Shown: piece after piece, positions 24,297 to 38,800 of the stretch | How positions within the stretch are numbered: the stretch's first letter is position 1 | Layout of the letters: each line of letters opens with the position of its first letter | NCBI GenBank assembly: GCA_900708905.1 | Contig: CAADRB010000044.1 | Location: 597,303 to 661,302 of the forward strand | DNA length: 64,000 nt | Source: Hymenolepis diminuta | Lineage: Eukaryota; Platyhelminthes; Cestoda; Cyclophyllidea; Hymenolepididae | Direction: 5' to 3' | Position numbers and translations under genes: made by a program | Notes under the pieces: generated by a model | Database searches by the model: none | Told to the model about the DNA's origin: nothing | Seen by the model: the letters and a program-made list of their open reading frames with translations, nothing else

Positions 24297-27200
24297 TTAA
24301 ACAGAACATTTTGAGGTGGGTTGGAGTGGGACGGATGTAGGTGTATCAGTGGGCACTTCGCAACGCCACAGACCGTACCCCTCACCCACTTTTGATTGCC
24401 ACAATCGAACTGTTCCATCTTCACTTCCACTGGCAAAGAGATGACCGTCGGGCGAGAAACGCACGCAGTGCACCGGACCAAAGTGTCCTCGACAGGTGTC
24501 TAAAAGACAGAACAGATATACTGCTTAGAAGTTTTGGAAATATGACTTTCTCTTCACTGTTGCAATTCGAGTAAGTCTATTTTCTACCCCAATGAACTAT
24601 GTACCCGCTAGATATCGCTAGGCTACAGCTAACTCAGACTCAGAGATCAGACAAAAGTGCATTTGATCAAAGACCTTTTACAGATTCAACCGAAATTATA
24701 TCGTGAGCCACCAAGCACGTTACTACTGGGGCTAAGCCAGCCAATGCGAATGCTCTCGCATGAACCAGTCCACCATGAGCGCAGTGTGGATAAACATGAG
24801 AGAACAGTGGCCATTGGCTAGATTACGAGATATACTCCTCTTTATGTATCTAACTCAGTCAGAGGATTGTAGACATTCTTCGCCCCTTTTACTCTTCATA
24901 CTTCTTGGTCCTCATTACCATCTTTCATACATCCTATAGCCTTCATGTCCCTTCATATTAGCTTGCCTTATATATAAAAGTGTACCTACATATTGCTTCC
25001 TACAATATGAGCAAGTCCTTTTCATTTGATTGACGTTTGATGGCCAAAACACCTGGATTGGTTAGATCAATGACAACCAACTGTCAAGGCTTTAGGAACG
25101 GCTTGTGCCCACACTGATAAGAATGATGGGCGACTTATAGACCACCTGCTCACCCCGAGGCAAAACATAGTCTGCAGCTTTCACCTATGTTTACCAGCAT
25201 CCTGTAAGTTAGGTATATATTTAGCACATTGACCATTTACAATAGGCTATCACCCCAGTCAATTTAACGAAGAGTTTTCCAACATTCGCCAATAGTAGAG
25301 GCATAGCAATATGAAGAAATCGCCTCCCCTAACAAACACGTTATCCAACCAATTGGTCAAGATATGAAAGGAGAAGCGGGTTTATTATTAGAAGGACTTC
25401 AGGACGCCACTCCCTTAACCAAGAGAAGTGTTGGACTTCAGAGGTCGGTTAATCTTGTTATTGAACGATGAGTGGCTCCCTCCACACATGACCTATGAGG
25501 ACAAGTCATGCTATCAAATATTACAACGACAACATTAAAATCCATTCACTTTGATGCAGCATGTTATTTTAAAAAATAAAGAGAACCAGTATTAGGTTCT
25601 AGTATTTTACACGGGGAGAAAATAGTGTTCATATTAATGGTGTGTTTAAAATAAGATTAAGTCAACAATAACCGTACGACTGATTTTGTTCTATTCTACT
25701 GGCCAGTAGAGTTAAAAGAATAAACCATTAGGCCCTGCTGCCACCTTAGATATCTATGCTTATGAAGAGGTTTCTAATTAACGATTTGAGTAGCTCTGGG
25801 AAAAACAAAGACTTCAGATTGTTACGTCAGAGTATGTAATAGCGTCCCGTCCAATGTTAGTGGGGACGCTGGAGTTTGCTTGTCTCATCTGACCGGTTTG
25901 TAAGACGTATAGACCAGAGGTAAAATGACCCTCTAAAATAGACCAGCTGCCCTACATAGGGAAGTTGTTACCAAAATATTTTACAATTCTGCAACAAATC
26001 GATCAATATATGAACCATAAAACTGCACTCAGACGAATCAGATAATGATTCTGATAATGCATATGAGTATAAGCCTTCAGTCATTAAAATCATTGTCCAG
26101 TCGAATCTGAAACTAGACAGTTTCTAAAATTAAACTTCAAAAGAACATAACGCCCTCGACCGTCTCATCTTAGAACAACCTTAAGGACGGAATGACATCG
26201 ACATGTCCTGTATGAGGAGAAATCTTAACCCCTCAGGACCAAAATTCACATTTTTCCCTTCACCTCCTTATAATAGTGAAAGCTGTACGACTACTCCCAA
26301 CTCAAGGTACAATTCGTAACTTTGACACAAACTTAATAACGTCCCAAGTAAAACTTTCATCAGGAAAATGAATAAAGATGTGCTCCTGTTGCAAATGTCG
26401 AATTTATAAGACGGAATACCAAAAAGCCAACAGAATACAAATACTATGACTCATTTTAGGCAGATAACAAGATTTCTAATCCAATCGAGCCATCTCTAGA
26501 TTAAGAGATGGTAACCAGCACAATCAAGGATTTAACACTCGAAAGCAATTAATACATACAACTTATACATTACTATACCACCCTTAAATACACAAGAGAT
26601 AAAAATAGAAAAAAAATATCGCAGTATAGAAACAAATGGTAGCAAAAAATTAACGAACTCACCCAAAACATTTTGCGATTCTGCATCAAGTTGGTAAATA
26701 AGATTATCCTCAGAACCGCATACAAGCATATCGGCATTATGATTAAATGCAGCCGAGCAAACAGGAGATGGAAGATTAAACGTTGTGATCAATGCAGAAG
26801 ACCAATTACGGAAATCAAATTTAAAAACTTGAGCCGTTCTTCCAACAGCCACCAACATGTCGACTGTAAGATCATCACGAATCCACAATTCTGCGTCCAT
26901 TGGGATATTGGGCAATTCGATCTTACAAAACTCTTTATCTTGGCATTGCACATCAAACAATCTTCATAAGAAAAGGGAAAAATCAACTTTAAATTTTGAA
27001 TCTACCTTATAGCCTTGTCTTCAGATAGCGTAGCTACACAAGTATCATTGTTGATCCATAATACCTTCCTAATATTCTTTTCATGTCCAGGGAACGTGCA
27101 AACAGCTAGAAAAGAAAAACATTTAAAATGGAGGCAACAGAACAACAGTCAAACTAGATCTCGATCATTACGTATTTCCGGAGCACTGAGATCATAAATA

Positions 27201-27656
27201 AGAACTTGTCGCTTATTGTTGGCACTTAGGAGATATTTGCCCTCATCGCATCTTGAAAGACTGACGGAGCGAACGATATGTGATTGTGGAATGGAGAGTA
27301 TTTCTTGTCCATTATATACACTCCAAATTTTGGCGGAGAAATCTGCAGAGCCTGTTGCAGCCAAAGAAGCGGGCGTGTTTAATGAACATGACCATACCGC
27401 ACCACCATGGCCAATAAAGGATCCTATCCAATCCCCAGTGTCTCCTCTCCTTAGCATGGCTTTACAATCTAAAATAATAGAGTACAACTTAGCAAATGTT
27501 TTCCCGCTAAACTCGAAAATGAAGGTACGTCACAATACCTTTAGAGGAACTGATAAGCAAAGGACCACATTCAGGATCCTCCGCAAAACACAAATCTACT
27601 ACTGGTCTTGTGTGACCATTGCATATAATAGGAGTTTGACGAATTGGAGTTGCCAT
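24297..27656 (-). CDS. STRAP: Serine-threonine kinase receptor-associated protein (WD40)
   Basis: Coding exons: 27656-27539, 27468-27172, 27105-27006, 26961-26663, 24499-24297. They total 1,017 nt, giving 338 residues (human STRAP has about 350), with every join in frame and canonical splice sites. The start is [19 protein letters not shown]. Family hallmarks are visible: [42 protein letters not shown], and in the last exon [15 protein letters not shown] followed by [18 protein letters not shown] is a cytoplasmic and nuclear WD40 propeller, part of the SMN complex for snRNP assembly (also called UNRIP) and a modulator of TGF-beta receptor signalling. Those roles are known for the family and inferred here. 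The acidic C-terminal extension of vertebrate STRAP is replaced by a short Pro/Thr-rich tail. Most introns are 44-71 nt, but the last is about 2.2 kb and carries repeat R5. Confidence 0.95.
24650..24850 (+). repeat. Repeat R5, copy 2 (inside the last STRAP intron)
   Basis: GTGAGCCACCAAGCACGTTA, and later CCATTGGCTAGATTACGAG with GATATACTCC, pair in order with 21940-22075. Confidence 0.5.
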
Positions 27657-28754
27657 TCTTGAAATGTGACTTCACGCCCGATCCACAAAACCCCCGCAAG
27701 ATTCAAGGGCAATTCAATCAGGCCAGCTGAGTTTAGATTCACATAAATAACTTGATCTAAGATCAGTAGGGGATTTTCTGTCAAAATTACAAAATTAATT
27801 GAAATTAGTGCGATTTAGGGCAAAAATTTTCATAAATTTTGCATTAAATGTGTCCTCTTTGTTTTATTATTACAATTTGTAAATTGAAATTAAAAAGAAT
27901 TTGTGTCGAGTGGGAAAAAATGTTTTTGATTCCTTTAATTCATATTTGTATTTTTAAGTATTTGTTCACATTTTAAAATTAATGAATTACGTTTCCGTAA
28001 GTACAAACACGCTCATGAAAGAGTTTTGTATTATAATACTCTCTCTTCATTTGGCGTCATTGATTTCTTCTCCGAATATCTTCAAGGACCTTGCTATGTC
28101 TGTCAAAATATTATCCATATTAAAATCAACCGAAATGAAATGAAATTAACATTTCTCAAATTGCCCAAATTAACCAACATTCCTATCATGCCGAAGAAGG
28201 ACGTGCATTATTCTTCTTTTGGACCGTTGAGTCTCGCTAAATTTTAAGACTGTGAAGTTTTATATTAATCAACCCTGATCTTGTATTTATTTAGTTTAAA
28301 ATAACGTCATCGTTGACTCATACTCTGAGGATTAACAATTATTTTAAAATAAATTTCTAATAAATTTTAATACTTAATTCTAATAAATGTTAATACTATT
28401 AATACCTTTACCATCGAGTAAATACGAGACCCGTGGCATCCGACTACCTGAACAAATAACTTATTTCTTATGTCTCTTTTATGATACGTACGAATGATAT
28501 GTTTTGTGACAATTAGAACCAACCTTCATGAGACTAAGTCGGTAAGTTGAATTAGTTTATTTTGTGGTAGGTAACAATTTTTATCTTTCTCATTCGCTCG
28601 ATTTCGGTTGTGTTAGTGCCTCAATCACAATTGATGAACTGTAAAAATCATGCATTCTCAAACAGTCAAGACCTGGTGTGACAATTTGATAAAGTTTTCC
28701 TATTCCAGCTGCTTCTTGACGCTTCTGATCCTGATGGTTGAACCAAATATGAAA

Positions 28755-29075
28755 TATGATATAGCCAACAGATGTTTATCATCACCTAGCGATTAGAAAG
28801 GATTGACTGGCGATAGGATCTTCACTACAGTGTCCACAGGCGGTCTCGTTGTGTGTTTGTACATAGATACCTAAACGGGTATCTACCATCACGCCGAGAC
28901 ACCGACAACGAGACATGACTGACGTCTAACGAAGAAATGTTTTATATAAACCTAATTTACTTATTAATAAATTGGGGTGGTTTGCCTGCCACCTCCAAAC
29001 TGATCTGACGACATGAGTGACTTGACTTATTCCATCTATTCGATCGATATGGCTCCGATAGACTCCTCTACACAT
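28755..29075 (+). repeat. Repeat R1, nearly complete copy (about 310 bp)
   Basis: It matches the reverse complement of 60140-60460 over almost its whole length. Shared blocks include ATTGACTGGCGATA, ACAGTGTCCACAGG, CACCGAGACACCGAC (with a change), GACGAAGAAAT and CTGATCTGACGACATGAGTG. No protein is encoded and no terminal inverted repeat is evident. Confidence 0.75.
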
Positions 29076-29359
29076 TATAACAGAATATGAATCCCATACG
29101 TTTGATGTGACAAATTAAGAATTAATTTCGAGCCTATATTTAAGACAGTTAGTCGACAACCGAACACACAATCAATCGGTAGGATCTTGTCACAGTGTAC
29201 ATATTGGCATGCCCATCAAACTCTCAAGGTGGGTCAAACCGTCTTTAGGCAAAGCAGTTATCCTTCTTACTTCCTAAACGTCTTAATTATTTCGACAGTC
29301 TCTGTCAGCTCGATATCTATAAATATCCCGGCCTCAACCATAATATGATACCAGACCTT

Positions 29360-29540
29360 TTTCTTCACGCCTACCGATCCACTTCCAACCTCCTCTCTTT
29401 CCTCCTATTCGAACCCACAGACTCCTCACGATCTGTTGCTCCTCCTATATTTTATCTACGGCACCTGCAGCCCTCTGTATCTCACCCTCTTTTTCTTTAC
29501 TACTTATCATTCCATTTCTTAGTCTTTGCCCTCTTATTCT
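29360..29540 (+). repeat. Pyrimidine-rich island
   Basis: A C/T-biased stretch including CAACCTCCTCTCTTTCCTCC. It is one of several such patches and may be a decayed repeat. Confidence 0.35.
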
Positions 29541-29841
29541 TTGTACCTCTGCATATAATTACTCCCCAATTATACCCTACACTAAGAAATGTATATGCTT
29601 GACCTGCAGTATCTAAAATCACTTCAATTCACTTAGTCTATGAAATACTAACCCAAATCATTTGACAATTAGCTTAACCAAATCCTAAAATTAAAACACG
29701 ATACATAAACCCCATTAATATTGTTATCTAGTCAATTATAAAAGATGAATGCATGGCTTGCCCAAATATCTAACCCAACAAAACCGACTATTAGGTGTAA
29801 GGTCGAGTATTATTATTAATAACAATAAAAACATCAAAAAC

Positions 29842-32800
29842 TTAAGGGGAATAAAATTTGTCCACAAGAGAGGAGACAGTGGATGCCCAAGTGTCAAAAA
29901 GATCACGTGAGGCGGCAGCAAAAATCCCCATTCCGGGGTCAAGGTCACTGTGATCCAGGCGATTGAAGGTGATAGAATCTCCCTTGAGAGTACGAACCAC
30001 CCCACCACGGGCTTGGAGGATTGTGGAAGGTCCACAAACATCCCATCGACGAGCTCCACCTGTGTGAATATAGAGATCGGCTCCCCCTCGAGCAAGCTCT
30101 ATCATCTTGTAGCCTATGAAGAGAGAAATAAGAAAATAGGAATAAGCTAGATAACACAGTGACAAAAAAGTGCTCAATGTTTTTGTTAATAGGAGAATTG
30201 CTGGACTCGCAGTGACGTCGCAATGATATCATCTATACGGATTGTTATAGCTATTTAATATCAATCTATAATTTTGCAAACAGAGAATCAAAGTAAGTAC
30301 AGCTATTACCCTTAAGCAAATGTGTATGATCTTGCATAAAGGCCGACAAACAAGATTCAGTCTCCCACAGATGGTCTCCATGTCCCATCGTCCTTACTTT
30401 AGTGAAGAAGAGTGCACACGCCTTCTACCACTAACATTTGTACAAAACCGTCACCTATTAACAATAACTCAGCGTTTTTTAATTAAAAATATGTCTTAGA
30501 GATATTGCGCCTTTGCTCTCTTCTGCCTTAAATCCTACGAGCGTTGTTCAGTGTCCGCCACTTGTATCTAATGGCTACCTTGCTAAGGCTAAAAACCATC
30601 CAAGATCTCAGTGCATATCGTTGTTTGAGTGTGACTTGATTAATATCAAACAAGGTTATCAAAAGGAGATAGTGTCCAAATGTATTTCATCGAGTTTACC
30701 TTTGGTGCTAGTGATGGAGTACTTAACTTTCTCCTCAGCAAAGTTGGATATCTATCCAGTGAGTGGTTAAATCTCACCAATATAGGGAGTAGAAGAATTC
30801 AAGTTTTCACAAGACGCCCCATGATGCCCCCCTTGCATAAGACGAGTTTCAGAAAACGCTTCTCAAAATGGGTTTGGAATGGGATATGATCGTGTTTTCA
30901 CGCGAGTTAAAATGAGTCACGTTGTGAAAGGGGACAAATAATCGAGTGACGTCGATTTGATTCCTACTGCTACATGTGTAATGACTTAATTGCATTCTCA
31001 TGTGGACTAGCCGTAATTTATTGTAAAATAGGACTTTAAACGAGAAAAAATGTAAGATAAGTGTTGTGACACATCGACGACACTTCATTCTGATCGAAAA
31101 GGAGGGGAACAAGAAAGATTGTTAGGTAAATGTAAAAGTGCTTTTATGGGTTAAGGCTTATCGAAAATGACTATCCGGAGCAATGCCGATGACTCCAAAC
31201 TCAGAGAGAATAACCAATAATCAAAATTAGGATGCGGTAGTAGAAGTGTACTAGCTGCATTGCTACAAAGTACGCAAAATCGAATCGACGCTTTAATAAT
31301 AACCTTGCTTTCCAGATGTAAAAAACAGAATTGATATTTAAGTCTAACAAAATTTTTAAGAAATGCGCCTGTCAAGTTAGAGATCACGAGTTCGATGCTC
31401 CTCAAGGCATATCCGGTGATATGGATGACTAACTTCACTAGTTAATTTTGATCAACATGAGGGATGGTAGAATGCGAGTTTCTCATTGCAGTGGCTCCCG
31501 AATACCTTCCCTCCGCTCAAGTTAACATTTACCTCGGGAAGTTTAAGTAATGCTCATTCCTAAATTTCGCTAATCTATAACATATGCATAAATCAGTGTA
31601 TTCGTTATACATAGGGTGACAAAAGATTTTCTTCTAGATTTGGTTTGCTTTCAAGATAAGGATACAAGCGAATTCTATCTAATCACCATACCTTCTTTTT
31701 CTAAATTAATTGAACCATAAAGGTAAGCAGATTGTTTAAGTGATAAAATACGCACTTTCTTGTAAACTTTCTTACCACACTTGAAATAATTATGTGTTTA
31801 CCTTGAGTGAACACAATTTACGGAGCTCTGGTGACCTAAAATTTCTATGCATCTCACCACTGTTATGTTAAAACTTTAGGCATGTAAGGAAATCTTGCCT
31901 TCTCAAGCACTCGAAGAAAAAACGAAATGAAGAAGCAAGACCGACCCTTCTTAATCAAATTATACCGGTTATTAAGCACTAAACACCACGGACAAATATC
32001 TACTGCAATCCAGGGGACAAATCGTGAAATGTGAATTTTGGAACATACGTTGCCAATTTAGTAAATATTGTACAACCCGAATCCAAAATCAAATGAATTA
32101 AGACTATTTGATGCCTTAATGTTACTTCATCTCTCTCTTTTGACCCCCTACCCTTGGTCATTTGTTGGACAGTAACTGTTATTCGAGGTCAGTTCCCGCA
32201 ATTGAAAATTTTTTGTATTACTATGATTAATAGTAATAATAACTATAATTTACAAGAAATGTTATTGCATATTAGCTGTTACGTCTCTGTTTTTCATCGT
32301 CAAGGGACGAAATTGCCTGGAAAGTAACAGATTGCTAAACGACATATCTGTCTAGTGAAAAATTAGGGGTTATGATGATAATTCTTGTTGGCCGTAGTTT
32401 CATCACCTAGGGTTGACTGCCGATAAGCGGGATTTTTTCTCATTTGCTTATTACTAAAACCAAGAAACGGGAACAGGCGGCCATGAATTAAATAGTAATA
32501 GATACTATAAGGTCACGCAAACAGACAGTAAAATAAACACCCCATATGGAATAGTTGCACAAGCATTTCTAATATAAGTGCAATAGAACGAGTAGTTATG
32601 CGGTGATCAACTTTGGTTAATTCACATAAGAGCAATTACATGCAGTATTTTCATGATTGACTTTTGAAGTATTAATCAAAACCGGATCGATGACAGATTT
32701 GTTCAATCGTATTGCCAAGGTGTCAGGAGCAGAGTATGCTCACACGCATCTTAGCAACAATACCGATGGCAGGGCATGGAAACCACATGTGAGATTAACT

Positions 32801-35800
32801 GTCCTTCCCAAAACAAAGCATGTACCCAGTGAGACTGAGCCATGATTTTTTGCATCCTAACAATAATCTAACAGGAAACTACCGATTTACCAAAGATGAC
32901 TATAAGAGAAGCTGATATGCAAAGGTTAAAATCATGATAACGATTGAAATTGACTAATGATCAGAATTCACCCTTGATTTAGACCTTAAGTGCTTCAGTT
33001 TGAGTCTACGGGTTAATACCATACCGAGGATGTGCGTATTAGTATTGCATGAAAAATTGTCGAAGGTTGAAATCGTAATAAACAGAAAGTACCTTAGAGG
33101 TAATAGCCTAAGCCAATAATGTCCATGATAAGTATTTAATATGGTTATTTGTCTTACTAGGTAGGAAAAATTCGAAATGTTTACATGTATACTTAGTGAC
33201 TTAATAGATCATTTATTTAATTTAGCTCACAAGAAATCCTTTTTGATGCCCATTTAGGGTATAAAATTACTCTTCAAAGTTTCTTAAAAGAGAAATGTAC
33301 CAATGCGATGCACTTCGATGGGTATCGACCTTGTGACCTCTGAATTTGCAGAAATTAATACCTACCGCTACACCACCAGTGCACAGACAGTTATCCTGAT
33401 TAACATAAAAGGTGATTATTTGAAAACAACATTCCTTCTAGACAACTTTGGACAGACAGATCAAGTTTAGCCATTGGCATTGGCAACGCCTAAGAGTTCA
33501 TAAAGTTAAAAACATTTCATTTAGTTTAGGAATACACGCGTCAATTGTAATACCGCTTTCACTAATTTTTTCCGCAAACAACTATCCATTTTGCAAACAC
33601 ATTTGATTAATCAGAGGGGTACTGGATCTCAAGAACTAAGTGAAATGTATTTTTACTTTTAAAAAGGTACGAGAGGAAGCCTAAAGTGAGTTTTAATTGA
33701 CTGTGCCATTGAAAATATGAGAATGTGTTGGAGTATGAGAAATGATACAATTGAACACCAAAGCGTGATTTCAGTAGCATAACAGCAATAGCCAAAAATC
33801 AGATATATTTCGACCTCTGATTGGAACCTCTACTTGCTTTACAGAGCATGATTAAACATGTTAGTGGATAAAGAAGACTTATTTACTCATCAATCTAAAA
33901 TGACCACGACAACGAGATTTTTCACTAAATGCTTCCAGTTCTTATAAACATGGCTTGATATAGAGAAGGAGCCTAACTTTAGGATTCACTAACTAAACTA
34001 TTACCATTACAAGCTTTTATAAACTTTATCACAAATAATAAAGGGCAGGGAACAGTGAATCGCTGCGCAAATGCTCATATTTGGAGAGGAACGAAGAGGA
34101 TATCCGTCTTAGAAAGTTGAAAATTTCACTAGCAGAACTGAGAAAAGCTCAATAGAAGATAATTATACAAGAGAACATCGATAAAAAATCTTAAACGAAT
34201 AATTAACGGTTGGAAAAGGGAAACTAAAATGAAAAATGAAGTCTAGTTTGTTATTTTAGACAATATTTGTGTGACCGGCGATCTTGTCACAACTCAGCAT
34301 AACTTCAGCAAGCAAAGAAAATCGCAGTAGAACACAACAATTTATCATGCAAGACCGAATAGCTCAAATAGGACCAAAGAAGAAAAAAAACGTATAAAAT
34401 ACTTGTGATAATAAAGATTATGAAAGCAATCTGTGCAGAAGGGCATGTTTTCCTGATGTAAACCTTCCAACTTTTTAATACACCTTCAGACCTGGTGTTT
34501 AGAGTACCACATGAACTAGATTTACGAAGCGTAGCTCTAAATATGACCCACAGTCGGAAATTAAAAAAAAATTAAGAGAAAACCACGACGAAATAATAAA
34601 TTATGGAGTATTTTATTTAAAAGCCTTTGATGCCTTTTTCTTGTATTTTATGAAAAATCGATAAAGATTTCAAATTTTCAAGATAGTTGCAAATTTAAGT
34701 ATTAATTGTATTGACTAAATCTGCAGTAGGAGCCTAAAAAAGCCAATCAGAACGTGCCAGCTATTATCATAACTGACCCACTATGACTCATAGATTCGCC
34801 TGAAACCAAGGCGCTTTGCTAACACAGATTAGAGTGAGATAAACAGTGATCAATTATCTGAGATTGTTCGTTAAACTAAAAATGATTAAAATTTAAAAAA
34901 AAAACAAAAGAGATTAATTAATGATTAATAATAGACAAAGCTATCTAATCAACTCAATAATGGATAAAAATCATTGGCTATTTCGTACATATCTTGCGAA
35001 TAAGGTAAAAATTCTAAACTAATTAGCAAGAAAAAACGAAATATTAAAAACGGTCATGAAAAACAAATACTACAATTAAAATATGCGAAAAAACCGTCTA
35101 AGTTCTGATTACGAAAATCAAAGACGCTGCCAATGATTGATTTGTACTGTATTGACTTGCAGTAGCGGGAAAATTTGAGGTAAAGGAATCATCTCCTGTC
35201 GATCAATAAGGATAGATTATGGGACGCAATATAGAATGGATAGGAGTTTGTGATTTGTAGCTAGCTCATCTACATTGATGATTGCATAGCAAGCTCAGAC
35301 ATTGCTTGATAGAAAATAAATAGTTTGGCTCTTATCATCAGTCGGTTTGCAGAAATCTCTCAACCGTTTATAACAACTTTCAGTAATCGATATTAAAAAC
35401 AGCGAAGTAACCAGGCTTTTCATCCCCGCTCATCTTCGTATTCATCGCATTCTCAAATCTAGACAAGTTTGACGATACTACCTTACGAAGTGGTGTGAGC
35501 ATTTTACCATTAGATGAATACCAGTCATATGAGAAGTTTTTGTTTGAGTTCCTCAATCAAAGGGGTTTTGATAAATGCTTAGGTGGGATTAAGAATTACG
35601 AAATTCTTTTTAATATTAATTAGTATACATCATAATAAAATAGATTCCCATTGATCCACCAAATAGGAGAGTGCTAAGAAGAACTCATTTTTTCTTAATT
35701 TTCAGTTAATTGAAAAAGGTAAAGACCAAATACCTGAACCACCGGCGGCAATTATTTCGACAGGAGTTGAGCCGAAAGCTTTACGCAATTTCTCGCTAAA

Positions 35801-38800
35801 ATCTCCCATACTATGCGATCGGGAGATGAGAATTCGTAGAGGATTCTGCGTTGTGGGTGTTCGAGGTATTGGTTTTGGAAGGCTTCGAAGATTCTCTGAC
35901 AACTGGCCTCCCAATGACGACCAATCTAAAAGGCAGAAAAATCCCTTTAAATGAATGTATAAATGACAAGCATGGTGATGCTATATTAGACACAGTTTCC
36001 CAATGAAATGGATAGCGGTTAAAATAGATGACAACCGCCGATTTATAACCAAATAAGCTAGGCTCTGTTAAGACGAGAAAACGCCATAAATATGACGAAT
36101 TAATCATATGGCCCCTTGAATGGTAGTTAGCACACATGAGATAAGGAAGTGGGGAGGGTCATAATTGTGTACATACAACAATGACTCACGGATAAAATTG
36201 AGTTGTTAATTGATTTTTGCCAATAATAAGACAACCCTAGTCAGTTTTCAGATCGATAAATGTTTTCGGGGAAAATGATTAAAGGAATGGATTCAATGAG
36301 GTTTTTTAGAGAATACTTTGTAATGAAATAATATGCCTTACTCAGATAATTTCACTAAAATACAAATGTAAAACTGTGAAAATGATTTACATACAGGTTG
36401 CATTCGAGAAGGGGAAATGAACAATCCCAAACATTGGTTCGCCGTGTATTGAAGCACATCCCATAACGGACACATAGTTGAGCAAATTTTCTAAAAGGAA
36501 AGCCGTACGACTCAAATAAACTCAAAATTCGGTTATTCGGTCCAAGATGATTCCTTACCACTGAATTCTTGGGTAGCATCTAGGGGATCAATCCAAAGGG
36601 AAATTTGTCGAAGATGCAAGAAGACATCCTGTTCAAGGAGTTGACTTAGAAGTAGCTTTCGGCGCTGAATGAGTTGGTGCTCATTGAGAATACTTTTCAT
36701 TGCCAGTTCCATTGATGATTGTTGTGGCATTTTACGTTCTTCTGAGTTTATCTGTGACTGAGAAGATAGAGATAACAACGCCTAAGGATAAATCGAAGAA
36801 GTGTTATTTTGGGAGAAACACCTAATAAGAAGTTCACGTGGGTTTCTAATAGGACGAAACAAAACATATTTCTTTGTAATCTGCGGGTACACGATTCACT
36901 TAATCTGAGACTGACTAACCGAAATTGTTGTAAACATGACAGTTGCAAATAAATACTCAAGACTAATGTTCAAGATACTGAGTGTCTCCTTAGTGATTGG
37001 GCATTGACATTCATTCCTAGTATACCCATATAAACTAATTCTTTGTAAATAGAGAAGCGATCAAACTCATCGTCCCGGTAACATCCAACATCAATAATTA
37101 AATCTTGTCTTCTATCATATATTCTTGGGTCTCGCTAGAACTAAGGCGGCTACTGGCGACAGTATTCATGGGTGATACAAGTTAATTCTCACAAGATATG
37201 GCAATTTCAAATCCGTTACGCCGGGTGAATCAGGTGTGTACATGCTGACCGTTCTGTCGACAAAACCGGGTGAAGACAGATCGAAACACCATTCACTTAT
37301 TTTGAAAGAGTTGAGAAAAACACTAATGAAGGAAAAATCGTATTCATAAATTCCAAATTGAATTGAAAGTGTAAACATCCAATGTAAAAACTGCTTAAGT
37401 AAGAATTTAGTTTGTGAAGTATATGGATACGTAAATACATGGATGGAAATCGACATTCCATGCATTCTTCCCCCAAAAGCCTTCAAAAGTAGGCTCCGTC
37501 TAACGTATAAAACCACTTCAATAACTAAATCCGGTCACAAATCTCGTTTGTCAAACGAATTTTACCTAAGGTAACAATACCAATTGCCCAATTTATACAA
37601 TTTGAATGAAATTAAGGAGGCGTTAAATTAAATTAGAATTTCACTGGCCGTAGCTATGAAGATTGAATAGCAAATCTTATGAACTTTCGCATTATAAGAT
37701 TTAATGTAATTTTTTCACTTACCAGCCTTCACGACTAAGCTTCCTAAATCGAACTCAATGTCCTCAAAAATCTCAAGCTAGGATAAGGATAGAGGTATCA
37801 ACCAGAATTGCGGTCTCAAGAGAAAATTCCAATTCCCCGCACTTCTATATTCATTACATTATTGTGAATTCCCTATCCGACTCATATCTTTAAGCATGAA
37901 CAGTAAGCGACGACCTGCAAAAGGTCTGAGTATCTGCACGCCGATGACAGTGTTCAATGTGTACGTTTGCAGAGTCAGAGGTCACGAGACTATTGCTCAT
38001 CGGCGCATGCAAATTGATTTAGATGGACAACAGCTGTACTTAATTCTACTCAACAAGAGAGGTGTAGAATGAAAGTTTCCCATAAGAGCGGCTGCAGGAT
38101 AGCTGTCCTCTACTCAAATCAAATGTTGTGAACACTTGAGATTGAGGATTTTTCGATTATTATTATTAAAGGAGACAAGTTGTGACAGGAAAAGGCATTT
38201 GGCGCGATAAAGTAATTGCGAACAAGCCAAATATTCCCCAAAAGAGTCATATTTCTAAAATTAATCAATACAATTTGATTGAGAAGTAACTACCCATATT
38301 AAAATAACTTAATTATTAGTTATTTTCTCATAGAAAATGAGCTCACACAACGCGATTATATTTGAATTTCGAATTGTACATAAGCATTCACCTTTGGCTT
38401 ATTGAACCACTCTGGAATCGTGGGCTCTGAGATTTAATTGGCAGTTCTCGATGATCTTTGAGCACGTACTTTTGTAATTATCAATGCTATCCGTTAGATA
38501 AAATGGAGCGTTTTTATCAAATAAGAAATTAAGGTAAAAATTGTACGCTTGCTAATTTTACTATTAATTGAGACATTATAAAATTGTTAAAACGGACTAA
38601 AATTCTGGGTCGTTACTAAGCCTAATTAGGAGGAAGCGAGGAAACCCCGTGTTATTAATCGGTTCGGGAAATCGTGCCCATTTTGGGAGGCTTCTAAGAC
38701 TATAACACAATCCAATAACAATTTTTTAGAAGATTAAACATCTGAAGATCTTCATAGATGGTTGGATTTTAATAATCCTCTACAGCGTGACAATTACAAC

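Larger units (their letters stand above)
27657..29841. other. Intergenic, with a nearly full R1 repeat
   Basis: Upstream of STRAP and downstream of BPNT2. The STRAP promoter should lie just above 27656 but no core motif stands out. The rest is AT-rich DNA, repeat R1 at about 28755-29075 and a pyrimidine-rich island at about 29360-29540. No coding exon could be supported. Confidence 0.5.

Noticed and set aside
33295..33400. Possible functional tRNA gene on the minus strand
   Set aside because: Box A and B are present but acceptor and anticodon arms do not pair, and related copies occur as repeats; it is a SINE head.
37723..37777. A 55-nt minus-strand segment with good splice sites inside the first BPNT2 intron, reading LEIFEDIEFDLGSLVVKA
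   Set aside because: Including it breaks the frame into the next exon, whose INSEE block already supplies the expected metal-site segment. Direct joining of exons 1 and 2 keeps frame.
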